Under the pieces are notes generated by a model that was not told the origin of the DNA, searched no databases, and worked only from the letters and a program-made list of their open reading frames with translations. The position numbers were made by a program, and so were the translations under genes. From Coemansia sp. RSA 922 (Eukaryota > Kickxellomycota > Kickxellomycetes > Kickxellales > Kickxellaceae), in assembly GCA_027577415.1 (NCBI GenBank), contig JANBQS010000153.1, positions 1 to 30,339 on the forward strand: a DNA stretch of 30,339 nucleotides, read 5' to 3'. Below, one piece after another: positions 1 through 9,407 of this stretch; the first letter of the stretch is position 1, and the number at the start of each line of letters is the position of its first letter.

Positions 1-480
1 GGCTTGGTCCTTGTCGACGAGATTAACGACATTCAGTATACCTGCCCTAAGTGCGGCAAGTTTAACCCTAGCAATCGGGCTATACGAGCTGCTGCCGCCG
101 CGCCGGCTGCTCAGCCGCTCGACCACCAAAGCAGCAGGACTGTCGAGCATAGTGATCAAGGCGAGTCGGGGATTGTCAGTTCCCGTGGCGACAATGATTT
201 CCAGAATGCGCGCTCTACCGCTGTCGATGGCGACGATTCGGCTGCCGAGTTTGATGTTAGCAAGGTCAACACTCGTCCGCGTAGATCAGGCCGTGCTGTC
301 AGGGATGCTTCTGCTCAGCCAGAGTCTGCTGTCACATCCGATACTGAGGGCCATGACTTGAAGCCGCAGCAGCCAGAGCAACCGCCGCAAACTGGGCACC
401 CAACTGACACTGTCCCGCAACAAAAGCAAAAGCTCACCCCCAAGAAGCGCAAGGGCAACAAAGCCAAGCGCTCTCTATAA
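1..480 (+). CDS. LNP1: Lunapark family ER junction protein (3' part only)
   Basis: The window opens inside this reading frame, so the N-terminus and the two membrane segments expected of the family lie upstream. Visible is the end of the lunapark zinc ribbon: an acidic stretch, then YTCPKCGKFNPSNR, which gives the second CxxC pair and the FNP signature of Lnp1/lunapark proteins. A low-complexity tail of about 125 residues follows, rich in Ala, Gln, Asp and Ser, and it ends in a Lys/Arg-rich segment (KKRKGNKAKRSL) before TAA. In the family, lunapark stabilises three-way junctions of the tubular endoplasmic reticulum, and the zinc ribbon helps dimerisation. The first CxxC pair should be just outside the window. 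The family call rests on one short motif plus its position near the C-terminus. Confidence 0.8.
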   Translation, partial: GLVLVDEINDIQYTCPKCGKFNPSNRAIRAAAAAPAAQPLDHQSSRTVEHSDQGESGIVSSRGDNDFQNARSTAVDGDDSAAEFDVSKVNTRPRRSGRAVRDASAQPESAVTSDTEGHDLKPQQPEQPPQTGHPTDTVPQQKQKLTPKKRKGNKAKRSL

Positions 481-1034
481 GCATTAGTGCACTAGTTTTT
501 TTTATTTTTGTATTGCATTCATTGCTTCTACGCGATTCTATCACTAGCACGACATGTTGACTTGGTGACCGCAAACAAGTCCTACATCAGCTGTATGTGT
601 GTGTGTTTTTGTATTTGGACCTGGCTGCGTTTGGTGCGGAGATTTGGGAGAAATCCACTTTCGAGGCGGACATAGGGAAAACCACATCCTAATTTTCATT
701 ATGGATGGGTTTTACTTTTATGCAGCAAAGTTCTACTTTTTTTGCGATGAAAATGGAGATTTTACTCCCCCCCCCTATTTCTCAAGTTGGACCATTTTTT
801 TTGCAGACTGCTCAGCACATCTCTTGCCTCGCTGTGCCTGGTACTTTCTCGCTGTTTACTTATATTATTATTATTTTCTTTTTATATATCTTGTACATGC
901 TGACTTCAACGACCACTCCCTCTCTCTTCTTTCTATCCCAACAACGTAAACACTTTTACTACAACGCCTATGTTTTCACTCTCATCACATTCAATTATTT
1001 TTAGCAATGTTTATTAAATACACTTTTGGCTATA
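481..1034. other. Intergenic region, no gene seen
   Basis: This stretch lies between the lunapark stop and the end of the minus-strand hAT relic. It is rich in T runs and pyrimidines, with a C run near 768-775 and AT-rich sequence near 860-890. It probably holds the 3' untranslated region of the lunapark gene. The short open frames in it are low-complexity (Phe/Tyr/Leu from T-rich DNA) and are not credible genes. Confidence 0.6.
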
Positions 1035-1625
1035 TCAGAATACTATTCCCCCGAGCTCAAACATTTCCTCATAGTACTCGGCTTGGAGTGATCCTTCCAG
1101 TGACAGGTCAGTAAGGGATCTGCGATGCGGGTTCGTTATCCTATTGAGTTTTAAAAAGTCAGACATGACAGTCCCAGAGTTAGCAAATATTGTGACAATG
1201 CCACTTGCAAAATCCCAGAGCAAAGGGTAGTCGCGCCCCAGCTGCTCCCATGCTTTGTCGTATAGCATCTCGTCTGTTTGCGAACTAATGACAGTCTTAA
1301 CTAGCCCCCTATCTTTAAACATGGCTACCATCTTGGCATGCTCATGCTCCACCTGTCCAGCCATGTCCTTCCCGCGTATGTCACCAAATTGCTTGAGAAA
1401 GGGCTTGTACGTTGTTGCAAACTCAAGGCCGGACATTTTTACCAGCTGATGACGGAAGATGGGTGGCAATTGCTCTCGGCTCATCTTATTGTTAGGGTCA
1501 CAAAGTGCGCAGACCCCAGATACTCCGGTGAGTATGGATGTAATGAATATGTAGAAAATAGAAATCAAGTTTGCATTTGATGTCAAATAACTAAAAGCTT
1601 TAGAGAGAAAGACAAGTGTTGTCAA
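1035..1625 (-). pseudogene. hAT-type transposase C-terminal relic
   Basis: The open frame of about 196 codons has no ATG at its upstream end. From about residue 49 on it resembles the C-terminal dimerisation region of hAT-superfamily transposases. Key parts are the helical segment MSREQLPPIFRHQLVKM, the central EHEHAKMVAMF region, and the closing block with FANSGTVMSDF, PHRRSLTDLSLEG and the following acidic end. Families of this type carry a similar S/T-x-x-SDF ... LTDxSLEG block. The N-terminal BED finger and the RNase H-like catalytic core are absent, and the first 45 residues look like translated non-coding sequence. It is therefore a truncated element or a fragment. It lies next to the broken FAS alpha gene, so this end of the window appears to be a decaying repeat-rich segment. 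The superfamily call is from memory of the motif. Confidence 0.6.
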
Positions 1626-1823
1626 GAGCTGTGAGAAGATGCCAGAATATCGTTGACAAAACCATTTGGTCAGTGTTTCAGATTTTAAAAAAGAGTATGC
1701 TTGCTACTAGTGTTTCAAACAAGCCTGGCTATAGAACCGTTGAGCTGGCGACAATCGAGAGTAAACTGATTTATTGCATTTTGCATAAAATCAAGAAAAA
1801 TAAATGAGCCTTTTTAGGAATTA

Positions 1824-1859
1824 TTCGTCATGGAATTTGTGGGGAAATTCCATGACGAA
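1824..1859. repeat. Perfect 15-bp inverted repeat with 6-nt spacer
   Basis: TTCGTCATGGAATTT at 1824-1838 is followed by the spacer GTGGGG (1839-1844) and the exact reverse complement AAATTCCATGACGAA at 1845-1859. Pairing stops cleanly on both sides (A at 1823 against C at 1860). It sits between the hAT relic and the first recognisable codon of the FAS alpha remnant, which starts within its right arm. It could be a foldback at a rearrangement junction, a remnant of terminal repeats of a small mobile element, or a hairpin in a transcript. Confidence 0.85.
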
Positions 1860-3687
1860 CGCAGCCTGTTGTACACGATAAGGAACCATTTGAGGCCACT
1901 GTCGATGAGGCAGCGACGTTCAAGGCTCAGAATGGCAGCAAAGTCGACATCTGGAAAACTGCCAGTGGGGATTTGTGGTCGGTCAAGTTCCTCAAGGGCG
2001 CACTGATATGCTTGCCAATGGCGCTGAGAGGGAACCGACTAGTCACTGCGCTTTTGCCAACGGGTTGGAGTCCAGCTATCTACGGTATTTCCGACGACGT
2101 CATCAAGCAAGTGGATCGAGTCACTTGCTTTGCGCTGGTAGCTACCGTCGAGGCACTTATCAGATCTGGAATTACTGACCCGTACGAGCTATACTAGTAT
2201 TTCCATGTCTCCCAAGTCGGCAACACGACTGGCTCTGGTTTAGGCGGTAGTCGTGCACTTCAAGATATCTTCAAGAACCGCCACTTGGACAAAGAGGTTA
2301 AGAATGATGCACTTCAAGAGACGTTTATATCAACTATACAAACGTGGGTCAATATGCTGCTAATGTCAAGCTCCGGTCCAGTCAAGCCTGCGGTCGGCGC
2401 CTGTGCTACCTCAGTTCTTTCTATAGACACTGCGGTTGAGACTATCCAGTCGGGAAAGGCTAAGGTAATGATTGCTGGTAGCGTCGACGACTTTGCTGAA
2501 GAAACGGCTGTCGAGTTTGCCAACATGGGCGCAACCAGTAATTCGGTCCAAGAGTTTGCTCAGGGCCGCACTCCGCCAAAGATGTGCCGGCCATGCACAT
2601 CGACACGCAACGGGTTCATGGAGGGCCACGGTGCGGGTATTATGACTCTTATGTCAGCATCAGCAGCGATCGAGTTTGGAGCGCCGATCTATGGCATCAT
2701 TGCCATGTCGGGTACAGCTACCGACAAGCAAGGACAGTCGGTACCAGCGCCTGGTAAGGAAGTGTTGACGTCGGCCCGCGAATCATGCGATAACAGCCCA
2801 CCATCGCGCTTGCTGAACTTTGACTATCGTCGCCGTCAGTTGCAGCGTCAATTGTCTGCGCTAGAGGCGTGGAAGCAGGAGGAACTAGCTGACTTGGCAG
2901 ACATGGTAGAAAGACCAACTGATTCGGTCGAGCTTTCAACAATGCGCTACGCGGAAGAGGTAGAAAAAGCTACCAGCGCCAGCGCCGTAGTCTACAAGAC
3001 ACCTGGGACAACGAGTTTTGGAAGAGTGGTCCCGAGTTTTCTCCACTACGCGGCAGCTTGGCGGTCTGGGGCTTGACAGCTGACGATATTGGACTAGCGT
3101 CGTTCCACGGCACATCTACAGTAGCCAATGACAAGAACGAGTCGGATGTTCTCAACACTCAGCTCAAGCACTTGGGTCGTACTCCAGGCCACGTCATTCC
3201 AGTAGTGTGCCAAAAGTGGCTGACTGGCCACCCAAAGGGCCCGGCGGCATTGTTTATGCCTAACGGTGCTATTCAAAGTCTGCGTACGGGACTGATACCA
3301 GGCAATCGCAACGCTGACAACATTGGCAAAGAGCTAGAGTCGTTTGACTATGCGCTCTATCTGTCAAAGTCGATTCAGACATCGGGTGTCAAGGCGGGTC
3401 TGATCAAGTCGTTTGGATTCGGACAAGTTGGTGGCGAATTGCTGGTTGTGCATCCCGACTACCTTTTAGCCACGCTTACTCATGAGCAACTCGACAAGTA
3501 GAACGACAAGCTCCAGCAGCGCAGCGCCAAATCCGAACGCTACTGGCAAGACACTTTGGTCGGCAACCATTCATTCGTTCAAGTCAAGAGCAACTCTCCG
3601 TTTACCACGGAGCAGGAGAAGAGCGTGTATCTTAATCCGTTGGCCCGCGCCAAGTATGACCCAAAGTCTGGCGAGTACAAATTCTAA
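1856..3687 (+). pseudogene. Fatty acid synthase alpha subunit, ketoacyl-synthase part, broken
   Basis: About 610 codons align in order with the ketoacyl-synthase half of fungal FAS alpha (Fas2). Seen in order: the WSVKFLKGA entry region, YGISDDVIKQVD, ATVEALIRSGITDPYE, the nucleophile region VGACATSVLSID with the catalytic Cys, GTATDKQG, the histidine motifs ASFHGTST and TGHPKGP, and GFGQ. Everything upstream (malonyl/palmitoyl transferase part, ACP, ketoreductase) is missing. The match ends at YKF and TAA with no phosphopantetheinyl transferase domain after it. Three lesions break it: TAG at 2195-2197 where the family has Lys, a 2-base gain (repeated AC) near 2999-3002 that shifts the frame, and TAG at 3499-3501 where Tyr is expected. 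No intron would remove them, since the homology is colinear across each. Active-site residues remain, so decay looks recent. A full copy presumably lies elsewhere in the genome. Confidence 0.88.
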
Positions 3688-3735
3688 ATATTTCTATTGT
3701 ATCATGTTTGTGCTCATCAGGTAGCTTATAAATTA

Positions 3736-5253
3736 CTATATGTTACTGGCATATGTAACCACACGATGTAATTGTGTAGCTAGCTCCACAGTGCACGGCA
3801 ATGCAACGACACCAACATATCGAACCGAAGATGATGAGTCGGTATTCGAGTAAGGAGCTGACATCGGCACTTGCAACAGCCACGGAATAACTGTGCTAGC
3901 TGCAGCCAATCCAAAGATATCCTGAGCATTATACACAGGCACGGTTTTAGTCGTCTGTCCATCAACCACATCAGATGGATGTCCAGGTCGATACAATGAG
4001 TATCCATACGAAATAACGGCATCCAAATGCGATAATGTCGGTACCCTAGTATACTTGGCTTGTTCGGTTTCCAGCGTGGCGGCAGTTTCTGCGGTTACTT
4101 TTTTGGCTCGCCGTCTTTTCGAGCGACTGGCAGGCTCAGTGCTGCTAGAAACAGCCAGTCGATCTGGCGTGAGCTGTGGCAAACAACGGTACAACATCTT
4201 GAGCGCCGCCATACTTAGCGTGGGTTCAGAATGAGGTTCTGGTTTGCCAGGCATGACATATGCCTTCCAAGTAGCGAATTGGGTCAGAATATTTACTGGA
4301 TCCACGTTCTGTTCCTCGGAGTCCGCCGTACGATCAGTGGTGTGTTGCGACATCAGGGCATGCCATACAGTGTGCGCGCATGCTTCTGATGATACCGACA
4401 ATGGTTTATCGCTCAGTGGTGGAACTGCGGGGAGCTCAATAATGCATTGAAGTCCGGCGGCAGGAAGTACGCTCGAAAGCTGCCAGGACACCTGGCCATT
4501 GGTAGATAGTGGGTCGGGAAGTGGCAAGAATACTGACGGACCCCACCACATCGCATCCTGCCGCAGGATTCGGCCATTGACTTCCATACGAATAACATCC
4601 AACCTAGAAGGCTTAACATTATAAGTACTCCCTTTCGCCGGAATTGCCAACATAGCGGGTGCCTCCAGATGAGAGACATACTCCAAATGAGCTCTATGCA
4701 TAGTCGCCACTGAACGCAACCTTAAAACTCGGGCACAATGCTCGACTATATCCGGTCTAATCCAACCCAATTCACCAATCGCCCTAGAGTTAGTCTGATC
4801 GGTCACTGCTGCATAAAGACCGCGAGCAGTCAATGGCAGGTACTGAGACAGGCCCAATGTGGATGAAAAGCGATCGAGCTCGTCTATACTTAGCATCGAT
4901 TTGCTAGTAAGTGGATTGCGCTTGGGTTTGACGCGTATCTGCATGTCTTGTGGTAGATAGAGACCAGAGAACTTGCATAGGCGCTGGCCGCTGATCAGCT
5001 GTTGAACCCAGGGACTGCTCTGCGCTCGCTGTCGCAAGGTGGCAAGTACAGGTGGTAGTTGGGTTTGGGTGGGCTCAGAATCAGTCTGAAGATTGCGTGC
5101 AGCCTGTTCCACGTCGTCATTTTCTGTCGATGATGAATCGCTATGAGCTAACCTTCCGATCGACCAATGTGGTAGTGTGCTGCGTACCGAAAATCGAGTC
5201 CGCGGTGTAGCTGCGTAAGCCATTTTTGAAAAGCAGAGTGCCAGATATGCCAT
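3736..5253 (-). CDS. Unrecognised protein, probable mitochondrial presequence
   Basis: This single-exon frame encodes 505 aa, starting at an ATG at 5253; a second in-frame ATG at 5223 gives a start that looks more like a targeting peptide. The N-terminus after that second Met is rich in Arg, Ser and aromatic residues and lacks acidic residues (RFSVRSTLPHWSIGRLAHS), as expected for import into mitochondria. A Ser/Asp-rich linker follows, then a folded-looking region at about residues 65-300 and a basic patch SKRRRAKK near residue 380. I see no transmembrane segment and no catalytic motif I can name. It is divergent from the ABHD-type hydrolase gene (337 bp between starts) and convergent with the FAS alpha remnant. 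It could be an RNA-linked or translation-linked mitochondrial factor, but nothing in the sequence decides that. Confidence 0.7.
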   Translation of the reverse strand: MAYLALCFSKMAYAATPRTRFSVRSTLPHWSIGRLAHSDSSSTENDDVEQAARNLQTDSEPTQTQLPPVLATLRQRAQSSPWVQQLISGQRLCKFSGLYLPQDMQIRVKPKRNPLTSKSMLSIDELDRFSSTLGLSQYLPLTARGLYAAVTDQTNSRAIGELGWIRPDIVEHCARVLRLRSVATMHRAHLEYVSHLEAPAMLAIPAKGSTYNVKPSRLDVIRMEVNGRILRQDAMWWGPSVFLPLPDPLSTNGQVSWQLSSVLPAAGLQCIIELPAVPPLSDKPLSVSSEACAHTVWHALMSQHTTDRTADSEEQNVDPVNILTQFATWKAYVMPGKPEPHSEPTLSMAALKMLYRCLPQLTPDRLAVSSSTEPASRSKRRRAKKVTAETAATLETEQAKYTRVPTLSHLDAVISYGYSLYRPGHPSDVVDGQTTKTVPVYNAQDIFGLAAASTVIPWLLQVPMSAPYSNTDSSSSVRYVGVVALPCTVELATQLHRVVTYASNI

Positions 5254-5590
5254 CGTCGTTAGTTCATCGCAAGAGTAACAGATAGGTAGAATAAGTCAGG
5301 ATTAATAAATAAGTTAAAATAAGACCTGAGCCCACACAAGGGGATCTTACTGAACCCGCAATTACTTGCAAAGTTCCGAGTTTGAGGTCGATGAAGGTTC
5401 AAACACGTGACACGATCATAGGAACAAGTGGGGACTTGCCACACTGCTCTTGCCACAACTTGACAACTAAATTGTGGCGCTCCGCCACTCCACATGTCCC
5501 GCCATAGCAGCAATAGTACCAGTAAGAATATCTTTCCTTTCTCTCTTTCTAGCTTTTCCAAGGTATTTTTTTCTTTCAGTATCTCAAGAC
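5254..5590. promoter_or_regulatory. Shared upstream region of two divergent genes
   Basis: These 337 bases separate the start of the minus-strand 505-aa gene from the plus-strand ABHD gene and must hold both promoters and 5' leaders. A pyrimidine-rich tract (about 5530-5580) precedes the ABHD start, as is common before fungal starts. I see no motif that I can name with confidence. Confidence 0.5.
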
Positions 5591-6796
5591 ATGTATGAGT
5601 TGTCTCTCACTGGAGCTGCCGTTCTGGGCACTGCGCTTTACTATGGTCTCAAGCGGTATATCTCTGACTGTCGCGTACAGATAATAGCCGCTGACATCGA
5701 GGAACTTGGGATCCAGAGTATTCGTTCAATACTCAACGAGCACTGCCCCTCACTGACCAACCCCTCACTAGCTTATATGATACCCACGCCGTATCTCCCC
5801 GCCGGCATACTGCAAACAGCCTACTGTTCGATACAGACTTTGAAGCGCGACCATTTATCTGACATAACCTATGACCGAGAACTGATGACAATGAGCGACA
5901 ACGGCACTATTTCTCTTGACTGGTATCCCGAACGCAGTACACCTGGACCAATTGCCATAGTGATGGCGGGAGTAGGCGGGTCGTCGTATGAATATCATAT
6001 CAGGTGTTTGGTCAAGACGATAAGCAGATCAGGGTATCGCGTAGTAGTTATGAACCACCGTGGTCTGGGTCGTACGCCTATGACGTCGCACAAAATGTAC
6101 AACTTGAGGGATACCGATGATTTCCGCGATACTCTCCAGCACATACGAGACACAAATCCTCAGGTACCATTAGTGGGGATAGCGTTTTCAATGGGCGCCA
6201 TCCTGTTAACAAAATACTTGGGCGAACAGGGTAACTCCTCACTACTCTCTGCGGCTATTGCCATCTGCTGTCCATTCGACATGACAGTAACGGGACGCCT
6301 GTTGGACGCAGACACGTTTCTGAATAACAACGTGTTCCAGCCCCTAGTAGTCGCCTCACAATTGCGTGTGGTAAAGAGGAACTTTGACATGATTAAATCT
6401 CATCCAGTGGGCATCGATATGGACGCACTGTTGAAGGCCAAACGAGTTTCCGAGATTGATACATTGGTTAGTATTAGAGTATTGGGATACAAGGATTGTT
6501 GGGAGCTATACGAGTCGGCTTCTACGACGCAGTATGTGGACCGCATTAGAACGCCCTTTTTGGTCATCAATTCGATGGACGATCCCGTCGTACCTGCCCA
6601 TGGCTTACCAGTGGACAAGATCAGAGAAAACCCGTATACCGCCGTGGCATTGGTCAAGCATGGCGGACACTTGGGGTTCTTTAGCGGCGTAAAACCCAGA
6701 AGCTGGTACTTGACGCCCGTAGTCGAGTTCCTCGAAGCCATAGCTTCGGCGGCCCATCAGAAGCATACCGAAGCCTTGGGTAAAGCTAAACTATGA
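5591..6796 (+). CDS. ABHD1/3-type alpha/beta hydrolase (YheT/EEB1-like)
   Basis: The product is 401 aa from the ATG at 5591; the frame is open further upstream but has no earlier ATG. An N-terminal hydrophobic stretch (about residues 5-20) could anchor it in a membrane. The fold is visible in order: the oxyanion-region motif VMAGVGGSSYEYHIR, then VVVMNHRGLGRTP, the nucleophile elbow GIAFSMGA with Ser near 200, the acid in INSMDDPVVP (about 330-331), and the base in KHGGHLGFF (His near 360). This matches the ABHD1/ABHD3/yeast Eht1-Eeb1 group, whose members make or cleave medium-chain esters or act on phospholipids. The first Gly of the GxSxG elbow is Ala here (A-F-S-M-G). The gene converges with acyl-CoA synthetase 1, with only 15 bp between stop codons. 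The substrate cannot be read from the sequence. Confidence 0.87.
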   Translation: MYELSLTGAAVLGTALYYGLKRYISDCRVQIIAADIEELGIQSIRSILNEHCPSLTNPSLAYMIPTPYLPAGILQTAYCSIQTLKRDHLSDITYDRELMTMSDNGTISLDWYPERSTPGPIAIVMAGVGGSSYEYHIRCLVKTISRSGYRVVVMNHRGLGRTPMTSHKMYNLRDTDDFRDTLQHIRDTNPQVPLVGIAFSMGAILLTKYLGEQGNSSLLSAAIAICCPFDMTVTGRLLDADTFLNNNVFQPLVVASQLRVVKRNFDMIKSHPVGIDMDALLKAKRVSEIDTLVSIRVLGYKDCWELYESASTTQYVDRIRTPFLVINSMDDPVVPAHGLPVDKIRENPYTAVALVKHGGHLGFFSGVKPRSWYLTPVVEFLEAIASAAHQKHTEALGKAKL

Positions 6797-6811
6797 TCTA
6801 TTACATATAAT

Positions 6812-8893
6812 CTATAACTCTTCAGCATAAAGACAAGTCAAAATGTCTCTGAAATACGCTACAGCCTCGCGTCGTTTGAGTTTGAATGTCGGCGTAAACA
6901 GCCCGATATTCTCAAACGACACTGGCGTCAACTCTGCCCTCTTTGGTATTTCATAGCCAGCCAGCCCGTGATTCTTACCCCACACAGCCAGCTCAGCAAT
7001 AACCTCTCGGCGCACCCCAGGGTCACGACAAAGACTCTGCCAATCGCCGTCCGAAGGCAGACCCTTGTTTTTCAAAAACATCCGCAACAGAGGCTCATCA
7101 GGGACGATCACTGCCACCAGTGAGCTCCTCAGCGGATCGCCATAGACAAAGGCCTGGTTGACGATAAAGTGGTCAGCATAAATGTTCTCGATCTTCTCTG
7201 GCGTGACAAACATGCCCTGCGCCAGCTTGAACATATTATTCCGACGGTCGATGATATGGAACCTACCGCGCTCATCAACTCTGCCAATATCGCCAGTGCA
7301 CAGCCAACCGTCCTCCGTGAATGCCTCGCGAGTTTTATCCGGCAACCCAAAGTACTCAGAGAACACATGGGCGCCTTTAACTAAAATCTCGCCCCGCGGA
7401 TGTGGCAAGTCATCGACATCGTAGCCAAGATCAGGCGCGCTGCGTAGCTTCATCATGGCGCACGGCAAGGGAGCGCCAACATTGCCAGGCTCGATATCGT
7501 CAATCAGTGTCACTGACGTAGGGCCAACAGTCTCCGACAACCCGTAGCCCTCAATAACGTTGCACGAGAAGCAGCACCGCAGGAACTCTAGCGTCTCTGG
7601 GGAAATCGGAGCTGATCCAGAGACTATCAGCCTTAGTCGCCCGCCGAACTTGTCCCTAAGCGGCTTAAACACCACGCGGTCCCACAGCCAGTGGCTGACC
7701 TGGCCACGACTCAAGTTGCCCTTTTTCGTGCTAAATGCATACTGAAACAACGACAGCTGAAGCCCGCCCTTCACCTTGACTGACGCCAAGACCTTGTCCT
7801 GGATGCGATTGAAGATACGCGGTACGCCGACAAATATCGTGGGCTGCAATTCGTGCAAGTCATCGACAAGCTTTGTTGGGTCGCTGCGTGGGAAGGCCGT
7901 TTTGACGCCCGTAGCTATCATTAAGTGCATTACCATGCGGCCTAGGCAGTGCGCGAGCGGCAGAAACCCCATGTTGCAGTCATTGGGCGTAAACGTATAG
8001 AACGAGTCGTCCTGCTGCATAGCCACCACAGAGGCTGTCGATGCCAGCAGATTGGCATGTGTCAGGACAACGCCCTTGGGCATACCCACTGTCCCCGATG
8101 TGAAAATAATGGTCGCCGTGTCCGACGGCCTGGGAAGCATCTCGGGCTCTATTGGCAATTTGGCTCCCGCGTCCTCAATCGCCCTCAGCGTACGAACAGC
8201 CACGCTGTGAGCATTACCCAGCCGTACCAGATCAGGACCAGGCGCATCAACGACGACAATGTCGCGGACACTGGGCATCCTGTCGATAAGGCTGAGCAAG
8301 CGACGCGCATTATCGCTCGTACATACAACGACTGTCATACCCGACTGAGCTACAACATGCGCCAGTACGTCTGGACCCAGTGCCTCGTATATCGGCACAG
8401 ACACGATACGCTGATAGTAGGTGGCAAACTCTACCAATACCCACTCGATACTGTTGTTCATGAATAAGCCGATACGGTCGCCAGCCTGCATACCCAACTG
8501 CCGCAACCCCGAAGAGAGATTGACAAACCGCTCGTGAAACAGGTCCCAAGTCACCCACCTGTACGGCCCGACATTGCCCAGCCCATCGATTATCGGCCGA
8601 TATCCAAACGCAGGCGAGTTTTTGCCGGCTATGTTACGTCCTCGCAAGTAGTTGTCGTATAGTGAGTTTACTCCGGGTGTATGTGATACGAGCTTTCCGT
8701 CCGTGTTTATAAAGTTGACATATGGCTACAACGTAAATGAAAAAAGATAAGTTTTAGTGCGAGCAAAAGAATACTGAAGCGAACGGCAAAACACACACAC
8801 GCTTGAGCTTACTTTGGTTTCGCCCTCTACTGTTGGTGCACCTGGAACTTTGATAGAGCACTGGATAGTACTACCCTTTGGTGGTGGCGTCAT
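6812..8893 (-). CDS. Long-chain acyl-CoA synthetase, paralog 1 (2 exons)
   Basis: Two exons, 8893-8813 and 8725-6812, give 664 aa. Exon 1 was found by matching the N-terminus of paralog 3: MTPPPKGSTIQCSIKVPGAP ends at Lys 27 before GTAAGC, and the second exon resumes after TTGTAG with PYVNFINTDGKLV. The enzyme activates fatty acids with ATP and CoA. Seen in order: the AMP-binding loop TSGTVGMPKG (about 236-245; the usual second Thr-Gly is Val-Gly), PLAHCLGRM, VGVPRIFNRIQDK, IVSGSAPIS, EGYGLSETVGP, the FACS block DGWLCTGDIG, IDRRNNMFKLAQG, and the C-terminal catalytic Lys region FTPTFKLKRR. No SKL-type C-terminus is present (it ends EEL), so the location is open. It is divergent from the Ura6-type kinase gene and convergent with the ABHD gene. 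Confidence 0.92.
8726..8812 (-). other. Intron of acyl-CoA synthetase 1 (87 bp, phase 0)
   Basis: The donor is GTAAGC (after Thr-Lys codons) and the acceptor TTGTAG. Splicing joins Lys 27 to Pro 28 and restores similarity with paralog 3 across the junction (GETK/PYV against GESKPRI). It occupies the same place as the first intron of paralog 2. Confidence 0.88.
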
Positions 8894-9407
8894 AGCTAAT
8901 GATACACACAAACCCCCCCTGTTCTTCGTAAATAAATTAGGTTCGAAATAGAGTAATAAAAAAAGTACAAGCGAAAAGAAAAAATCAAGAAGCGGGGGTA
9001 AGAGAGAGGGAGAGCATTGAGATATCTGTTGGATAGCCCCCCTTTCTTTTATATCATCCTCCCCTGGCATCATCGACTAGCAAACATCCCATCTCATGGT
9101 CGCACAAGAACAAACGGACTGCGTGTAGTGTCCGCAAATAAGGTTGGTCCGTGTGTCAGTCACTGACAGTATAGTTGTTGAAGATTGACGAGCAAAAAAA
9201 CAGGCTCTTGGTCAAAGACGCAACGTCAGTAATGTCCGCCCTCCACAATGGATCGACGCTACGGCTCACTGGCAGATCGTGCAGCTCGCGCCGAGTCGTC
9301 AATTGAAGGATGTGCCTATTTTTGTTGGGGGTGGGGACAGGGTGTCTCTGTTGACATCTTTTGTTTCCTCAACTAGTCCTTCAAAAAAAAAGTCTCATTT
9401 ACTCCGA
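8894..9407. promoter_or_regulatory. Shared upstream region of acyl-CoA synthetase 1 and Ura6-type gene
   Basis: These 514 bases lie between two divergent starts. They contain a purine-rich stretch (about 8930-9020), a GAGAGGGAGAG tract near 9003-9013, and an A run just before the kinase start. No named binding site is clear. No protein gene is seen here; the frame of the kinase gene is open upstream from 9279 but has no ATG before 9408. Confidence 0.5.

Noticed and set aside
599..1004. Overlapping plus-strand open frames in the T-rich stretch
   Set aside because: The translation is Phe/Tyr/Leu-rich low complexity from pyrimidine tracts, with no motif and no plausible initiation context.
2195..3501. 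Introns as an explanation for the stops in the FAS alpha remnant
   Set aside because: Family homology runs without a gap through both TAG codons and across the 2-base insertion, so no sequence is left to be spliced out.
7949..8467. 172-codon plus-strand open frame
   Set aside because: It lies wholly antisense to acyl-CoA synthetase 1, whose protein is clearly conserved; it is a shadow frame.
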